Of a DNA stretch of 64,000 nucleotides, positions 27,659-40,900 are shown piece by piece (the stretch's first letter is position 1; the number at the start of each line of letters is the position of its first letter). The stretch covers positions 38,982,425-39,046,424 of the forward strand of contig NC_090020.1 in NCBI RefSeq assembly GCF_036417845.1. Direction: 5' to 3'. Position numbers and translations under genes: made by a program. The notes beneath the pieces are model-generated. The model made no database searches. It saw only the letters and a list, made by a program, of their open reading frames with translations, and was not told the DNA's origin. This stretch comes from Apteryx mantelli (lineage: Eukaryota > Chordata > Aves > Apterygiformes > Apterygidae).

Positions 27659-27865
27659 TCAGAGTTTTCTCCTGCATGCAAGAGCAATCACAGATGACTG
27701 GTATCTGGATAAATGAGAATGTATGGGGATATCAGCAACTAACATCTCCTGAGGCATTTTTTCTTGGAGGCTTTTTCTTTCTTCTCCATGGCAAAGTCTT
27801 TCCCGGTGCTCCAAAAACAGACTGTCTTCTGGAGCTCCAGCATATATTCCAGCAAGTTCTGCATT
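27659..27865 (-). CDS. TEX43: TEX43 exon 3 (terminal)
   Basis: 68 codons plus TGA. Acceptor TTTATTCAG|A at 27868-27866. It carries the most conserved part of the protein ([33 protein letters not shown]). The open frame extends a few codons upstream of the acceptor by chance. I saw no AATAAA on the minus strand close downstream. Confidence 0.9.
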   Translation of the reverse strand, partial: NAELAGIYAGAPEDSLFLEHRERLCHGEERKSLQEKMPQEMLVADIPIHSHLSRYQSSVIALACRRKL

Positions 27866-30800
27866 CTGAATAAAGAGATTCCAGTGGTTAAAGGCTGTCA
27901 ATGGAAAACTCATCTAGTGGTAATGAAACAATAAGGATAAAATAATAACTGTAAAAACTTGTGCTATTGCTTGAAAAAAATCATAGAACAAATGCAAATT
28001 TAAGAGGCAAATTACAAAAAAAGACCAACTTCTGGAAAGAAAACTTTGACAATACCTTTCAAAGGATCCTCCATTAACACATATGCAAGCAAAGGTATAT
28101 TCAGCACTTAATGTAAAGAGTATACACCCTGCAATTGCACACACAATCTGTTAGTTCCTTTAGAGAAATGGGAATTCAGCATCAGCTGACCTGTACACCT
28201 TTTGAAGTATGCAAACCTAACATGTTCATAAATATGTATGTAGTCAGACAATCTGAGTCTATTTAAATTAAACAAACAAATTTTACTTCTGTGCTTTGCA
28301 TATCTAGGTTAATTGTAGTAGTTATTATGTCTCCATGTACTACACAATGCTGGGACCGCTTTACTGGTGGGAGTAGCAACTGAAATCACATACTTATAAA
28401 AATACTGACAGAATTTTGGCCTCGGGTAAAGAAAATGAATCAAAATATGGATTTGCATAGTGTATATTTCTTTGCAAAGAATCCTCTACTGAATGAGAAC
28501 AAACATAAGTATGTTTTAAACAAGAACGCTGATATATCCAAATACAAATAAGCATTCTAAAGTTTTCAAGGTAAGAAACATTTTTTTCCTTTTTATTTAA
28601 TGATAGAAAACTGTTGTTGCTTTGCCTTAATTTTGCACCTTAAAAAAAAAATCTCTAGGCTGAAATCAAAAATGACCAACTCTGACGTCAAAAGAAGTGT
28701 CTTGAATAACTACTTGTTTAGTGTCCCCTTATATGACTTCAGATATGTTTTTCTCATTTTCATTGGTCATCAGTATTTAGGTCTAGATGTTTCTTTTTCT
28801 GGAAGTATTTTTGGCTAGGACATACTAAACCAATCATAGCTGAGTCTTCCTTCCTCCTTCCACATCTTTGAAAAAGTGTCATCTGCCAGCACTGCAGATA
28901 AGGAGGTGAGAAAGCTTTAAATATGTCCTTTCTGCAAACTGGGAAACATTGTTCTGCAAGTATTTCCCAAGGCTGGCAGGGCATGGATGAGACAGAACGC
29001 AGTAAATCCAAATTATCAAGAGGCCATAGTTCCTACAATGGTTCCCACTGTGTGCAACATGCTCGCCAGCTGCCTACTGAATCAAAGAGGTAGCCCTAGA
29101 AAATTGCAAGCACTGCCTCTCTCCGCCAGCTTGCTGAATTCCTTAACTGAACTATGATGTAAAAGTTCCAAGACTGGATATTTTCAGAATCACTGAAGGA
29201 CCAGAGTAGTTCAGATACAGATCTGTATCTTTGAACTGTTGCTGACAAATAAGAATTAGGAGTAAGAGAAGGGTACCTAATAAGCCCTTATTTGCTGGAG
29301 CCACGAATACAATTCTCCTTGCATCAAGAGATCTTGAGCTTTAAAGGAGTGCCTCTGGCAAACTTTTCCAGACATGGAAAGAGTGAAAGAAAAAGCAAAT
29401 TTTTTTCCATGTCAGAGCAAGAGCTGCATGAAGGACATCAGAAGTTAAGGGGATAAGTAATGAGGGCTGTCACAGCCAAGTATTATGATAGATTGAAACA
29501 AACTATCTTCTGAAGAAGGTGTTATTTTCTCAGTTGCCCAGTCGACCCCTCCATGCCTCTTTTTTTAATGACAAAGTACAAGGAATTCAATTCCTCCATA
29601 ACAGCAAGTGGCATAATTAACAGTCTTCTTTTCCTTTACCTTCTCCATCATCTTTATATCTTACCATTGCTGTTTTTCCCTTCCTCTCCCTCTTTAGATC
29701 TTCCTGACGCTATCCAGTCCTCAACAAATCTATCTGTATATGAGCATCTCTGCATATGTGACCAACTATCTGTCTCTCTTTTGGGAAGTTGGACATTTCT
29801 GTATCTAGCTGTTTCTCATAACAAATGAGTCACAGTCCAATAAGGCCTAGAGGAATTTACTGAAACGGGGCATGAAGTTAACAATTTCAGCTTTCACTCC
29901 TCTGCCAGAGATTACTGCTTTCACAACTGTTCAGTAAATTCTGCTAGGAGTGTTTTTGTACAACAAAAGTAATCTCAGAGTGTGCGTGTGTACACATATA
30001 TTATATATATGTAAACATAATCCTCTAAAAACTTGAATTATTACTGTTTTATTTTCAATTAAATTGGGGGGGAAGGAGCTGGCAATTTTTGCAGATGTCC
30101 TTCTGTCCTGAAAAACCTGCAATCTGAATCAGGGAAAAGAAAGCATGAAAGATTATTATCACTTTTTCCTCAGAGGTTTCAAGGGTCCTCCAGCTCCATA
30201 AATAATAATTCATTGATTGTTAATTTGCTAAACATTACCACTATACATACTATTCAAAATGTCTGAAATAGTTTTTTTTTTTTGCTGTTTTTTTCATGCC
30301 TCAGCGACTCTGATTTCTCAAATGAGTATTTTCCTGTTGTTATTTTTTTGGCCAATGTCACAGAAACCTTTTAATTTAACAAAACTCAAAGTAGTTCTGC
30401 TAATTTTGGCTTCTATCCTGTCCACTTTCCTTGATCTAAGTATCAGACTTGATATTGTATTGATTCCCACATTCCTGGAGTGCCTTGATAGATATTCCCA
30501 AATCTTTTTTCTCTATTATTTTTCTACCTCTAATTGTGGGCTACAAAGAATCTTCTAACAGCTTAATTTTGGCCCTCTTTTACCACTCAGGCTACTTCCT
30601 TGTCATTAAGAAACCAGAAGTATTAATAAGTGCACTCTCTCTAGCCTATCACAGAAGTTAGTTTACCCTAATCTTGCAGCTGCTTGGCTTTCTTGGTAAG
30701 AAATCAAGCAGAACATTTTGAACAGATATACACTAAAAAACATCTTCGTCTCCTCCACCTATTTTCCCATGTCAGATTTCACATTTACCTTGATGCTCTA

Positions 30801-32499
30801 TAACTCTGGCACTACCATTTAAGACTCCTTTATCCATAACTGAGATAATTCACATCTTCACAATATTGTTTGAACACCTAATGCTTCTGCTCGGTTTTTA
30901 TTTACCTCCTTTCACCTTTACTGCAAGATATTCCCTAAAACTTTCTGAATACTCAGCATTTCTAAAACATTGGACTATTTTTCTCAAAAGCAGAAAAAAA
31001 AGTTGCATCGTTTCCAACTGTTCCACTATCTCCCTTCTTTCCAGAACCCAGTTCAAATTGTACCCTACCCACTTGTTCTCTAAGCAACTAATTTGTTAAC
31101 ACTTTCCTGAATGGGTCAACAAAGAAACCCACAGAAAGATAGGATTAAGTAAACACTAATGTTTTGCAAAGTGACATAACAGAGAGAGGAAAGTAATTTA
31201 AGAGATGCTGGCAAGTGTTTTAGTTTGGATTTTTTTTTAATTATGCAGTCAAAATTAAGAGAAACAAAATATAAGATTTAGATGTGTTTTAGATGGTATA
31301 AACTTCAGGACAGAGTGTCCTGTCAATAGCATCAAGATGGTACAGAGAGAATAGCAGAACACTGCTGTCTGGCATAATTTCTGGAACTGAACTCCATATG
31401 AGTTGCTGCAGATACTCAACCCCTTGAAGGCTGAGATATCTATGAAGCAGCATACGGCAGGAAAACACTTTCTGGTCTCACTACCTTTAAAATGAACTTC
31501 CTGTTCTTCATATCTTGTTTCCAAGGCATCACATAAAGCTCTGGGATCATTTTGTGCTTGCTTGAGAATTTTGGCAAATGGCAGTTAACAAGCCTGGAGG
31601 ACACAGAAACATTTTAATGAGATCATCTGATAAAGTTTGAGAGGAAAACTAGTTACAGTATGAGATTCAAATGTACGTGGAAGGGGAAGGAGAATCTTTA
31701 ATATTTTAATTATATTTAAAGCAACAATCCTTTCATGATCCATTGCAAAACTGAATCATATAAATAAAATACCATTCAATTTCCCCATGATACCAAAAAG
31801 CATTGTTTCCTTATTTGAATTTAGGACATAAGGAAGAAAAACAAGATTGCACACAAACAAGCCTTGTGTTTCCAAATTAAAGCACACTTCTGTCATTTTC
31901 ACTATCTGCTTCAGGCACAGTACAGCTGGCTTTGCGCACTCTTATAGCTTAAGAGATGGAAAGCAATATTTGTCATGGCAGTATAGAGTCTGCATTTGTA
32001 ATAATTTTGATGCTTCAGTCATGTCTGCTCACCAGAGAAAATTCTTAGGAATAAAAGAATATTTTGTTTACATTTGGTCTGTAAAACATCAACTACTAAA
32101 ATCCAACAGCCAGGAGTACTGGTTCCCAGCCAGAGCACAGCCCACACAATCCCGTTTGGTCAAAAGCCAGAGATGACTATCACTACAGGGTTGCTATCTC
32201 TGCCAGTACCAGCTTGGGAGAGACTTAGCAGGTCAAACCTACATGGGAGTTGAAAGAGTAAAATCTCTATCCTTACTTCCTGCTTCTTATTCCTGGCTAG
32301 TTTGGGGAAGAAAACAAAGAAGGAAGAAAGGAAAGTTGTTGGATGAAGATGATGATCGCCAGTGTGTCCCTACCAACACCTTCCAGCACGTTTGGGCAGG
32401 TGCAGACAACAGAATCAGATCTATAGCAATACAGGAACACGGGAAGCCAAGTTTTCTTTCTTACCTTTGCGTATCTGCATCCGTCCCTTTGGAAGCCAT
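27659..32499 (-). CDS. TEX43: TEX43 / SPMIP10, sperm microtubule inner protein (3 exons, complete)
   Basis: I assemble a 116-residue protein from three minus-strand exons: 32499-32465, 31593-31485 and 27865-27659 (stop TGA). The start ATG lies in CCCCCATGG. Junctions are AG|GTAAGA...CCAG|G, splitting an Arg codon, and AAG|GTAGTG...TTCAG|A in phase 0. From memory of human TEX43 (134 aa), three blocks align in order: HLPKFSS..MIP and YVMPWK in exon 2, then [14 protein letters not shown] and [13 protein letters not shown] in exon 3. Synteny agrees, since TEX43 lies between PHAX and LMNB1 in human, on the same strand as both, as here. The known role of the mammalian protein is as a lumenal component of sperm flagellar doublet microtubules. 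The product is small and basic, with no signal peptide or membrane segment. It is shorter than human at the N-terminus. The remaining doubt is the exact exon 1. Confidence 0.85.
27866..31484 (-). other. TEX43: TEX43 intron 2
   Basis: 3.6 kb of AT-rich intron. Only chance open frames and a short palindromic AT tract near 30000 are seen. No other gene is evident. Confidence 0.8.
31485..31593 (-). CDS. TEX43: TEX43 exon 2
   Basis: 109 bases. Acceptor TGTCCTCCAG|G at 31595-31594; donor AAG|GTAGTG at 31484-31483. It encodes [14 protein letters not shown] through [11 protein letters not shown] to FILK. A longer chance frame (METRYEEQ...) overlaps in another phase and is not the coding one. Confidence 0.85.
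31594..32464 (-). other. TEX43: TEX43 intron 1
   Basis: 871 bases between GTAAGA and CCTCCAG. Nothing else was recognised in it. Confidence 0.75.
32465..32499 (-). CDS. TEX43: TEX43 exon 1
   Basis: Encodes [11 protein letters not shown] plus two bases of an Arg codon. It was chosen because it has a strong Kozak ATG, the donor AG|GTAAGA, the exact phase required by exon 2, and an N-terminus (MAS-K/G) that resembles the mammalian one. At 35 coding bases it is invisible to ORF-length filters, and it is the least certain of the three exons. Confidence 0.75.
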
Positions 32500-34712
32500 G
32501 GGGGCTGCAGCACTAGGCTCCAGGGCTCCAGGCTCCAGCTTCAGGACTGCCCTGCACGCAGCTTTGTGATGCAGGCGCCGCTGGGCTGACACATTCCAGT
32601 GCGGCAATGCACGGCCCAAAGACCAGGGCCAAAGCCTGTGCCAGGCTGCGCAGAAGGGAGCCTCAGCCCTGCAACTCCACCAGTAAACGCAAAGCTTGGC
32701 TGTAGCACTGCACAAAAATGGTTGCTGCTTAATGTAGTCTTTGATAATGAGAGAGAAAAAAAAAAAACTTGTGGAAGGGGAATGAATTCTGCTCGTTCAA
32801 TTTTGAAAATGCTTCCTTTTGAAAGGACTATGTTGAAAGCCAAAAAAAAAAAAGGAGAGAAAATACTTAAGATGGTCACTCAGTATCATCCTCCTTTAGT
32901 TAGAGAAGGACTTTATACACTGTTCTAGCAACCTTATCTGGGAAATCAACACTAAAATACCCAATAATTACAAAAACATAGTCCTCATTAGCAGCAAATT
33001 ACATGACAATAAAAAAGGTAATTAAAACACCATGAAAATTTGCTGACAATGTCTAGAAAAATTCTAAGGGATTCCCAAGGAGTTCCCCAAACCAGTATCA
33101 AATGCTGCAGTCCCAAACTAACTGAAGGGTGCAAAAACTGTCTCCTTTTTACAGGAGAACCAGTTCAGTATGCTGATCGTCATAGCTTTGCAAAAAAAGA
33201 TAATCAAATCAAAACCTTTTGCTACATCAGTGGCAGGAAACGCTACCAGCAAATGTAATGCTTCACAGCTGATGAACAACTTCTTAATAGAATAATTCAG
33301 ACACATCAACAGAAAGATCAAAAGGTCAGATCAACAGAAAGGTCAAAATTCTCAAGTAAACTGAATTTAGTAAAGCACATAATGGAATATGCTCTAAGTT
33401 TAAGAACTTTCTCCAAATTTTTTAGTAAATACCAGCTGTTGAGTACAGTTCAATACTGTAACTATATTAAAAGTTTCTAGTGACACGCTTCTCTTCTGAA
33501 ACTGAAGGACTCCCAGGTGCAAAATTTATGTGCAGAAGTTTGTTGTCAGGTTTGAAAGTGAATTCATTCATTAATATTTCAGAAATATTTTATATTGGAA
33601 AATAAAGCACATATAATTCACAGAAAACTTATTAGGGACAAAGTATTTTAGACATCATACATATTATCAATGTCTCACATATTCTTCTGTTATGGTCTCA
33701 AAACAATGTGCAACATAAAACAGTTAATCTTCAAAACTTACAAACTACACAACAGTCTTCCGCATCAAGTAAAAATTATTTCCCTCTTGCATACTGTTGT
33801 TTTCATAAGATTCAGCAAAGTTAAAAACTTTAGAATTTCTGTGAGTTTATACTACTTACTTCTACCGCATACATGAGAAAGAAGCATGGAAACAGGAATT
33901 GCAAGGTAAAGGATTTATACCTGCATATAGGGTCTTGAGCAAATGTACGCTTGAGGGGAATGCAAATTAGTATGGTCTAACGTCTCAGAAAGAGTTCCAT
34001 TATGATTGATTCAGAACAAAGATCTGTTCAAGTTGTGTGTGTTAATTATGGAAAAAGCTTAGACACAGCAGGTAGGAAGCTCAAACAACTTATAATATGA
34101 AGGAGTAAAACCTGCAGTAGTGGTTTACAACATATATTGCTCAATAGAGCTTACTTGCAGGGTTGTTATTCAAAGGTCATTCACTATTAAAATTTAGTTT
34201 GTTTCAGAAACCAATCTGCTTTTGCAGGTCTTAATATTACAAACACTGCTATTCTTGTCAACACACTGCCACACCAAGAACACAGGAGCTTTTATGTCAA
34301 GACTTAATATAGTTAAGTTTCTGCTCAACTGTAATTAGAAGCAATCCCCACTTGATTATTACTTTTTATGACTTTGTTAGCTTCAACAGATTAAATATGA
34401 TGTATTTGGTTAGAATACAGACTTAATTCCTTAATTCCTAAATGTAACGTGGCTAAAAAGTTCCTAAGGAATAAACATGGTGAAGTAGAGCTGTTATCTA
34501 GAAAACCTTAACAACTTTTGAGGACACAGCAAACAAAATAGGACAAATAACATCCTTCACACTGTTAAACTTACTGAAGAATTATGTCATTTTCTTTAGC
34601 ATCAAGTATTTCCCATATTTCTGCAACTTATGAAAACAAGAAGTCATGGAATTATAATAAAAGGTTGATTTAATATATTTTAGAGAGACTTTATCATCAA
34701 GTACACTGAGAG
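32500..34712. other. TEX43 upstream region and PHAX 3' flank
   Basis: 32500-32700 is moderately GC-rich and probably contains the TEX43 promoter; GGCTCCAG is repeated at 32516-32540. The remainder is AT-rich and should include the PHAX 3' UTR. A two-copy repeat of ATCAACAGAAAG-TCAAAA (33305-33323 and 33330-33348, one mismatch, period 25) is present. No further coding exon was recognised. Confidence 0.65.
34669..34674 (-). terminator. PHAX: Candidate PHAX poly(A) signal ATTAAA
   Basis: A minus-strand ATTAAA lies 39 bases after the PHAX stop codon. I found no minus-strand AATAAA in the next ~1.5 kb. Use of this site would give a very short 3' UTR, so the main signal could be elsewhere. Confidence 0.3.
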
Positions 34713-34982
34713 CTAAAAGATCTCCAAATCGTGAGCATTATCAATCTCAATAACATCTTCTGGTTCCATCTTTGCTTCATGATGTCCTTCCTGTAAATCA
34801 TCCAAAGAAGCCAGAGCCTCGTTTGTGTCACTAGCAAAAGTCTCTCGAGATGCATCATCATATTCTTGCAGGTTAAGCCCTTTAATGGCTTTTTTCATCT
34901 TCTTTCCTAGAACTTGTATTCTCCTCTTCTTAGCAGCCTTTTTGTTTTCATACTCCCTTTGGTTTTCCAGATAGAAGATTTC
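34713..34982 (-). CDS. PHAX: PHAX exon 5 (terminal)
   Basis: 89 codons plus TAG. Acceptor TTCTTCAAG|G at 34985-34983. It starts EIFYLENQREYENKKAAKKR and ends with the acidic AHDLEIF tail, including the conserved ETFASDTNEALASLD segment. Confidence 0.96.
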   Translation of the reverse strand, partial: EIFYLENQREYENKKAAKKRRIQVLGKKMKKAIKGLNLQEYDDASRETFASDTNEALASLDDLQEGHHEAKMEPEDVIEIDNAHDLEIF

Positions 34983-37900
34983 CTTGAAGAAAGAAAAAAA
35001 CCTGGCATATTCAGTTTAGTAGTGTTTGCTAAATAAAATGTAAATAAATGAAAAAAATCTCTAGATATTTAGCCACTTTTTTATTACAAGTACTGCCAAT
35101 ATTTAATATTATTTAATGTTTAACAATACTTAACTAAGATATATATTATTTAAAGCAGAAGTATGATTATGGACTGCATTTAAGAAAAATGTCCCATGAA
35201 TTGTTCTACAGCTACATAATTTCTCAGTGATTGCAAACTATCATGTAATTAAGTTTTCATTTTCAAGAAATATATTTTTATTCCGAGTTGCAAAAGAATT
35301 TTCTTAGAGATAGGGTGTACAGAAAACAGGGCCAAAAGGTTCTATGACACCTTGTACAAACTTTCCTCCAGAACTGAAATTTGAGTCCAAGTCTCATAAT
35401 CTTTACTCTCAAACATGTGAACCTCATTTTCTCTACTGTAAAATACAACTGTTACAAGTTTCCTCTACATTTTAAGGGACAGAAGATCATGCAGCAGAGT
35501 TAAGTGTTGCTACTTGATTTTTTTCTGGCTTAGTTTATTAAAAAACTGCATATGGAAAATATTAATGCCTTTTTTCCCCCCACCAAAAGCTGCAAAGTCA
35601 AACATTAAGGACATATAAATCTGGGAGAGAGTTGTGCACATGACAACCTCTATAATGACAGGAGTGTATGTACTTCTTCCATAGGACTCCTGTTTCATTC
35701 TGTACACCAAATGATGTAAACAGTGAAAACTGTTGCCTCATTAAAAACACTTTCCCAAATCAGCAAGAGAAGAATGAGGCACTCAAATACAAGGGCAAGA
35801 GGGAAAAGTGGAAGAGTAGTTTTGTTTTTGTTTTTGTTTTTTAAGATGGGGCAAAGACTGATCAAACTCAGAACTTTGTGCAACCTCTGTAAGCCAAGAA
35901 AGTTCTTTTAAATATACTACAGGCACTCATCATTTATGTCGATTCCTCTCTCAAATGCAAAATGAGATGCTGGGATGATCTACAGAGTGAGAAATACCCA
36001 AATACAAGTGAAGTAAATGAGAGTCATTCTTTGAAGAATGATCTATGAAGTGGCAAATACCATGAAAAAACAAAAGTTATCTCAATAGAATGAAGAAAAT
36101 ATCATCTCAGATTACTTCATACTCTAAAAAGAAAGGCTGTAATATTTATAAGCTCACCAGACTGAAGTGGTGAACATCACAGATTTGGCCAGTGAGCAAA
36201 TAAGTATCGGTTCAGACCAGAATCTGGCTTAAGAGGAAGTACAGCCTAATGCTATAGCTGCTACAATGAATATAGGACAAAAATCTTGTTTTGGAAGGAC
36301 ACCATCCAGTCCATGTACAATGAGGCAAAGCTCCAGAGGAGAAAATACAATAGCAGATAGTTACTATAAGGCATATACAAATCAAGGAGAATATAAGATC
36401 TCCTTCAGACTCTACAGTTTCAGCATCCCTGGACAGTTGTGGTTTTTTGTTGTTTTTTTTTTTTGGGGGGGGGGGAGCAGTCAGAGCAGCTGGCAATACA
36501 TAAAAGCAATTCTCTTTGTGTAGTAGGAATGGCAATTTGCCAACTATATTTTTTGCTAATATTTTTTAATATGAAAAGTTGGTTTATTTGAAATATACTT
36601 ACTTTGAAATAGAGTTAAACTTGCTAAAAGTTATAGAAAGGATTCAATCAGAACATTTCTAGTTAAACAAAAAAGACAATTTACTTTGGACAATCATTTA
36701 TCTGACAATTTTACCTTGATTTGTTCTTCTTTGATGCTAGGTGTGTTCTTCAGCAAATTTAAATAAACTCCCCCTGGTGTTCTTCTTCTCGTACCATTCT
36801 TCATAAGGGAAAGTGTAAATTATTAATTAAAGCAAACTTAAAATGTAAATGTTGATATAGAAATATCATCTAAAACAATGCTTCGTATTGAGACAGAATC
36901 CAGAAATCTAAGCTCTGTTTTGTTAGATATTACATAGCAAGAAGCCTGGTCAGTTTGTGTTTCTGACTAATCTAGTCATAAAAAGGCCAAGAGTCAAGTC
37001 TTCTACATTTGGACAGGGAACATATGAGGTTTCAAAAAATTTGTTTTAGAACACTAAACCAGACTGCTGACCTAGTAGGTAATCACACCATAGGGCTTTT
37101 TTTTTTTTTTTTTTTTTTTGTAAAAGGGTGGGGTGAGTGGGATTGGTTGGTTGTTTTTTAAAAACTGTTCAACTACATACTAAATCTGATTTGGTAGCGA
37201 AGGAGCTAAAGGCTAACAGAATTCTAACTACTCTCACAGCTATCTGCAGTAATGTAAATTTTAAGGTAGATATTCAGACCATTCCTAACACAGAAGCCCA
37301 GTAAAATGCAAAAAACAGTTTCACAAATTTATGTAAAATTTAATTTTGTGATATTACATCTAACAATTCTACAGCTTATCTGTATGTGTACAGGATTTTG
37401 CATTTCTGCTTGAGAGGTATTAAATACAGTATGTACTTTAAAGCCTTTCCCCATAGCATAGTAGTTCCACGCTTCAACAGTATTCAATGTAACATGAGTA
37501 GTATGATGCATCATAGTCAAGCATGAATGGACTCAACTTGAAAAGCTCTGTAAATTATGGGTGTTTATCATGCTATTATTCGATTACCCTTTGTGATACA
37601 TAAATAGTATATAAAATTGAACTGTTACTTCAATGCCCTGATACTGTATTAAAGGAGATACTTTTGTGCTACACAACAAAATAAAATACATCTCAAAAGT
37701 TCTAAGAACAGGGAAGTTCAATTTTAAAGCACATTCTTGCAATACTAGACACCATATTCTTTTATCATCCTAGTAAATACCCAGCCAAGAGAAACAGCAT
37801 ACTTTATTCATCTTTCAAATAATGTACTCTGATTTCCACACACCCCCCCCATTACTGTACTCTGTACTGGCCAAATATTCTGTGCCACTAGGAGATGTAT

Positions 37901-40900
37901 TCTTTCAGCTCTTTGGTACATACTTGCTGATAAATACTTTAATCCTTCAAGACTATTTTTGCTTTTAAGAGAAGTCATTAGCTGAAATTTTTTTTTGTGA
38001 TGATAGAACTTAAAAAATGTACATACAAGTGCCTGAAAGTATTTACTGATTCTTGCGCTGAGGCTCATTATTTAATAAAAACAAAAACATATGCAGAATT
38101 TGATAACCTAACCAGTAAGTATAGCATTTTTACTATGACTTGTAACAGAAATCAGTACTCACTTTTGCTCTACAAATACACAAGACAAATTTTATAGCCA
38201 ATAGTCCAATATTAAACCTTACGGGTTCCCTCTTGAATGTTACTTTTCAAATGTGACATTACAAGTACATAGTATTTGGACTTCTGATGGCATGCTGATT
38301 AACCTAGTAAATAGGTCAGTGGTGTCAATCACCCACCTGGCTTATTGAAGTAATGTGGCCAGATGCTACATCTGGATCCTAAAATTATAAGCCTTTATTC
38401 AAGCTTGAGACCTGTATTCTTAGTTTGTGAAAGAAAATCCCAAGGCAAGATAAAGTAATCAATGTAATGTTAGCATTGGAATTAACTATTGATTTTAGCC
38501 CAAAAACTTGGGCAATTTCCACATTCATTCATCTCACTGTTTACTCAAACCCTCCTGGAAGATTATATTAGCATTTACTGTTAAATGATTTTCATTGCTC
38601 AGACAAAAGAGTCCTGGAGGGGTGACAGTAAATTAATGCATGAAATCTGGGAAAACCTGTCAAATTTAAAAGTTATGCAACGTTATCACATAAGTATTCC
38701 GCAAATAGGGAAATCTCCTAAACCCACAATATCATATTTTTCTTACCACTATGAACAGTCCACCATTTTGTTCCACTTCAGCTGTTTCCATAAGCAGTTC
38801 AATAGCCTTCCTCTTTCCAATTATTTTCACTACTCTGGCAATTAAATCTTTCTTTGGTTCACAAAGCCTTTTGGGAGGGGGGAGAAAAAGTATATTTACA
38901 GTCAGTAGAATTTCTCAAGTAAAATTGACCATGGAACATTAATAATGAATAATTTATTCTTTGGGATAGAATGCATTTCAATATGCTTCAACTGGCTTCT
39001 TAAATCTATTTTCAAAATCCTGAGCTTCTGAGAGACAATAATATATATATAGAATGCATTTTTATAATTTGTTTCAATAAAAATTGAGTGATTGTTTTCC
39101 CTCTATTGAAGTGTGAAAAATTAAACCAAATGAGAAACAGCAAAGACCTGTACAAACCTCTGAAAATACAGTATTACAGTCTGCTGTGCAAGATGAACTA
39201 ACTACACAAAGGAGTTGTTGTGAGCATAAAGTGAGCAAGGAAGTTAGGTTACAGTAAATGCAAAATTGAGGCTATCTGCATTTAATTAAAAGGACAGCAC
39301 CCTTTACAGTTAAATCAACAATTAATTGGAAGCATTAGTGAGTGTAACAGTTCTTCCGTATCTTGTGCAATTCAGACAAGCCTACATAATAATAAAAAAG
39401 AAACAAGTCCCTTGAGTAATCTATGATAACCTATCATATACAAACAGTTCCCCCGCTCCCTCCCCTCCCCCCCAAAAAAAGACCCACAGCATTACTGAGT
39501 TAAATTGCATTATTTTGTTAGCAATGATGTCCTGGGACAGAAACTTTCATCAGCCTGCATGAAGGGAGAGGCTTTTATGGCCTCAATTCACTGTGCACAA
39601 ATCTGTACTTCCACTGGACAAAAAAGTGTAAGCCCACAAATCAAAACCACTTTTCCGGAGCAAGAGTTAATACTCTAAATTCTCATATTTTATTGACACA
39701 GCTTCTAGTGATGCATAGACTTAAGCATTATAGCTCAGTGGTTTCAAACTCTGGGGACTAACAGACCCCCCCCACCAACTACCAAAATTTGTTGAAAACC
39801 ATGGAACCTAAGAGCTTCAAGTAACATTACCATGCTACAAAGTTGTGTCTAACCTTGGCACAGGCCACAGTTACAATAGCAGCAAATGGTCTCTTCAGAC
39901 ACCTATGTTTCATGTACGTAAAGAATCTTTGAATTTCAGGATTTGTGCTCTCCAAATCTCTACACAGCCCAAGTCATCTATAACCTCAAAGATCTGTGAC
40001 ATCCACTTTTTCATGGAGACCACAACAGAGGTCCATGGTTGTCCACCTTCAAATCCACATTCTTCATCATGGGGTAATACAGCTTTACCTAGAAAAGCCA
40101 CTACTAAATCTATGTCATGAAAAACAGTATTTTCCTTGCCAGTGCTCTCAGGTAAGCAAACCATTCTGGCAGATCTTTTCCAAGAAAATTCAGTGTGTTT
40201 TAACTCTCCGCATGTAAAACAATTAGACTTCGTCAAACTCATTGTTTCAGAGCTAACCTAAAAGGTTTTCAGAGATGATAAACAGTATTACTGGAGGTTT
40301 CTACAGATACCAGCTGTGATGCTACATTTGTAACCCAGGATTCTGGAAATATGCGCAAGGCATTCATGCCTTTCATAGTTTGGTATGACATATAACATTT
40401 AGTTGTAAGAAAGTTTTTTCCAATATCTAAGGAAGTGAAGAAATACTGTATTAAACTCACCGATAAGCAATTTCATCTGCCACTTTTTCCTCAGAATCTT
40501 CTTCTGTTATCTCATACCTTCCTTTATAATTCATTTCTTGTCTTTCACCTAATCTATCTTTTACAGGCCGCTTTCGTTTGAGAAAACCATGTCCATTTTC
40601 TTCCTCTATTGGCAATGTTTTCTTGTCATCATGCATGTATTCATCCAACTCTTTATCTAAAGTCTCTACCTCCTTTTGCTGAGCTTCTTTCATTAGCTTT
40701 TTAGCCAATAAATAATTGTAAGTCTCAGACTGCCTGCTTCTGTCAATACTACCATCCATTCCTAGAATCCCAAGTTCAGTAGCCACTGCATCTTGACTCT
40801 GCTCCTGAAGCACCACACCCCAGATATTGTTGACCTTCTTACCACCTGGAACAGTTTGCTTTTGCTGGCTCTGGGTGAACTGAAAAGGCTCAGATTTAGC

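Noticed and set aside
31255-31524. 89-codon minus-strand frame METRYEEQ...
   Set aside because: It overlaps TEX43 exon 2 in a different phase. The frame matching TEX43 ends at the GTAGTG donor, and this one runs into the intron.
37097-37119. T23 run as the tail of a processed pseudogene on the minus strand
   Set aside because: No retroposed coding body or flanking duplication was recognised next to it.
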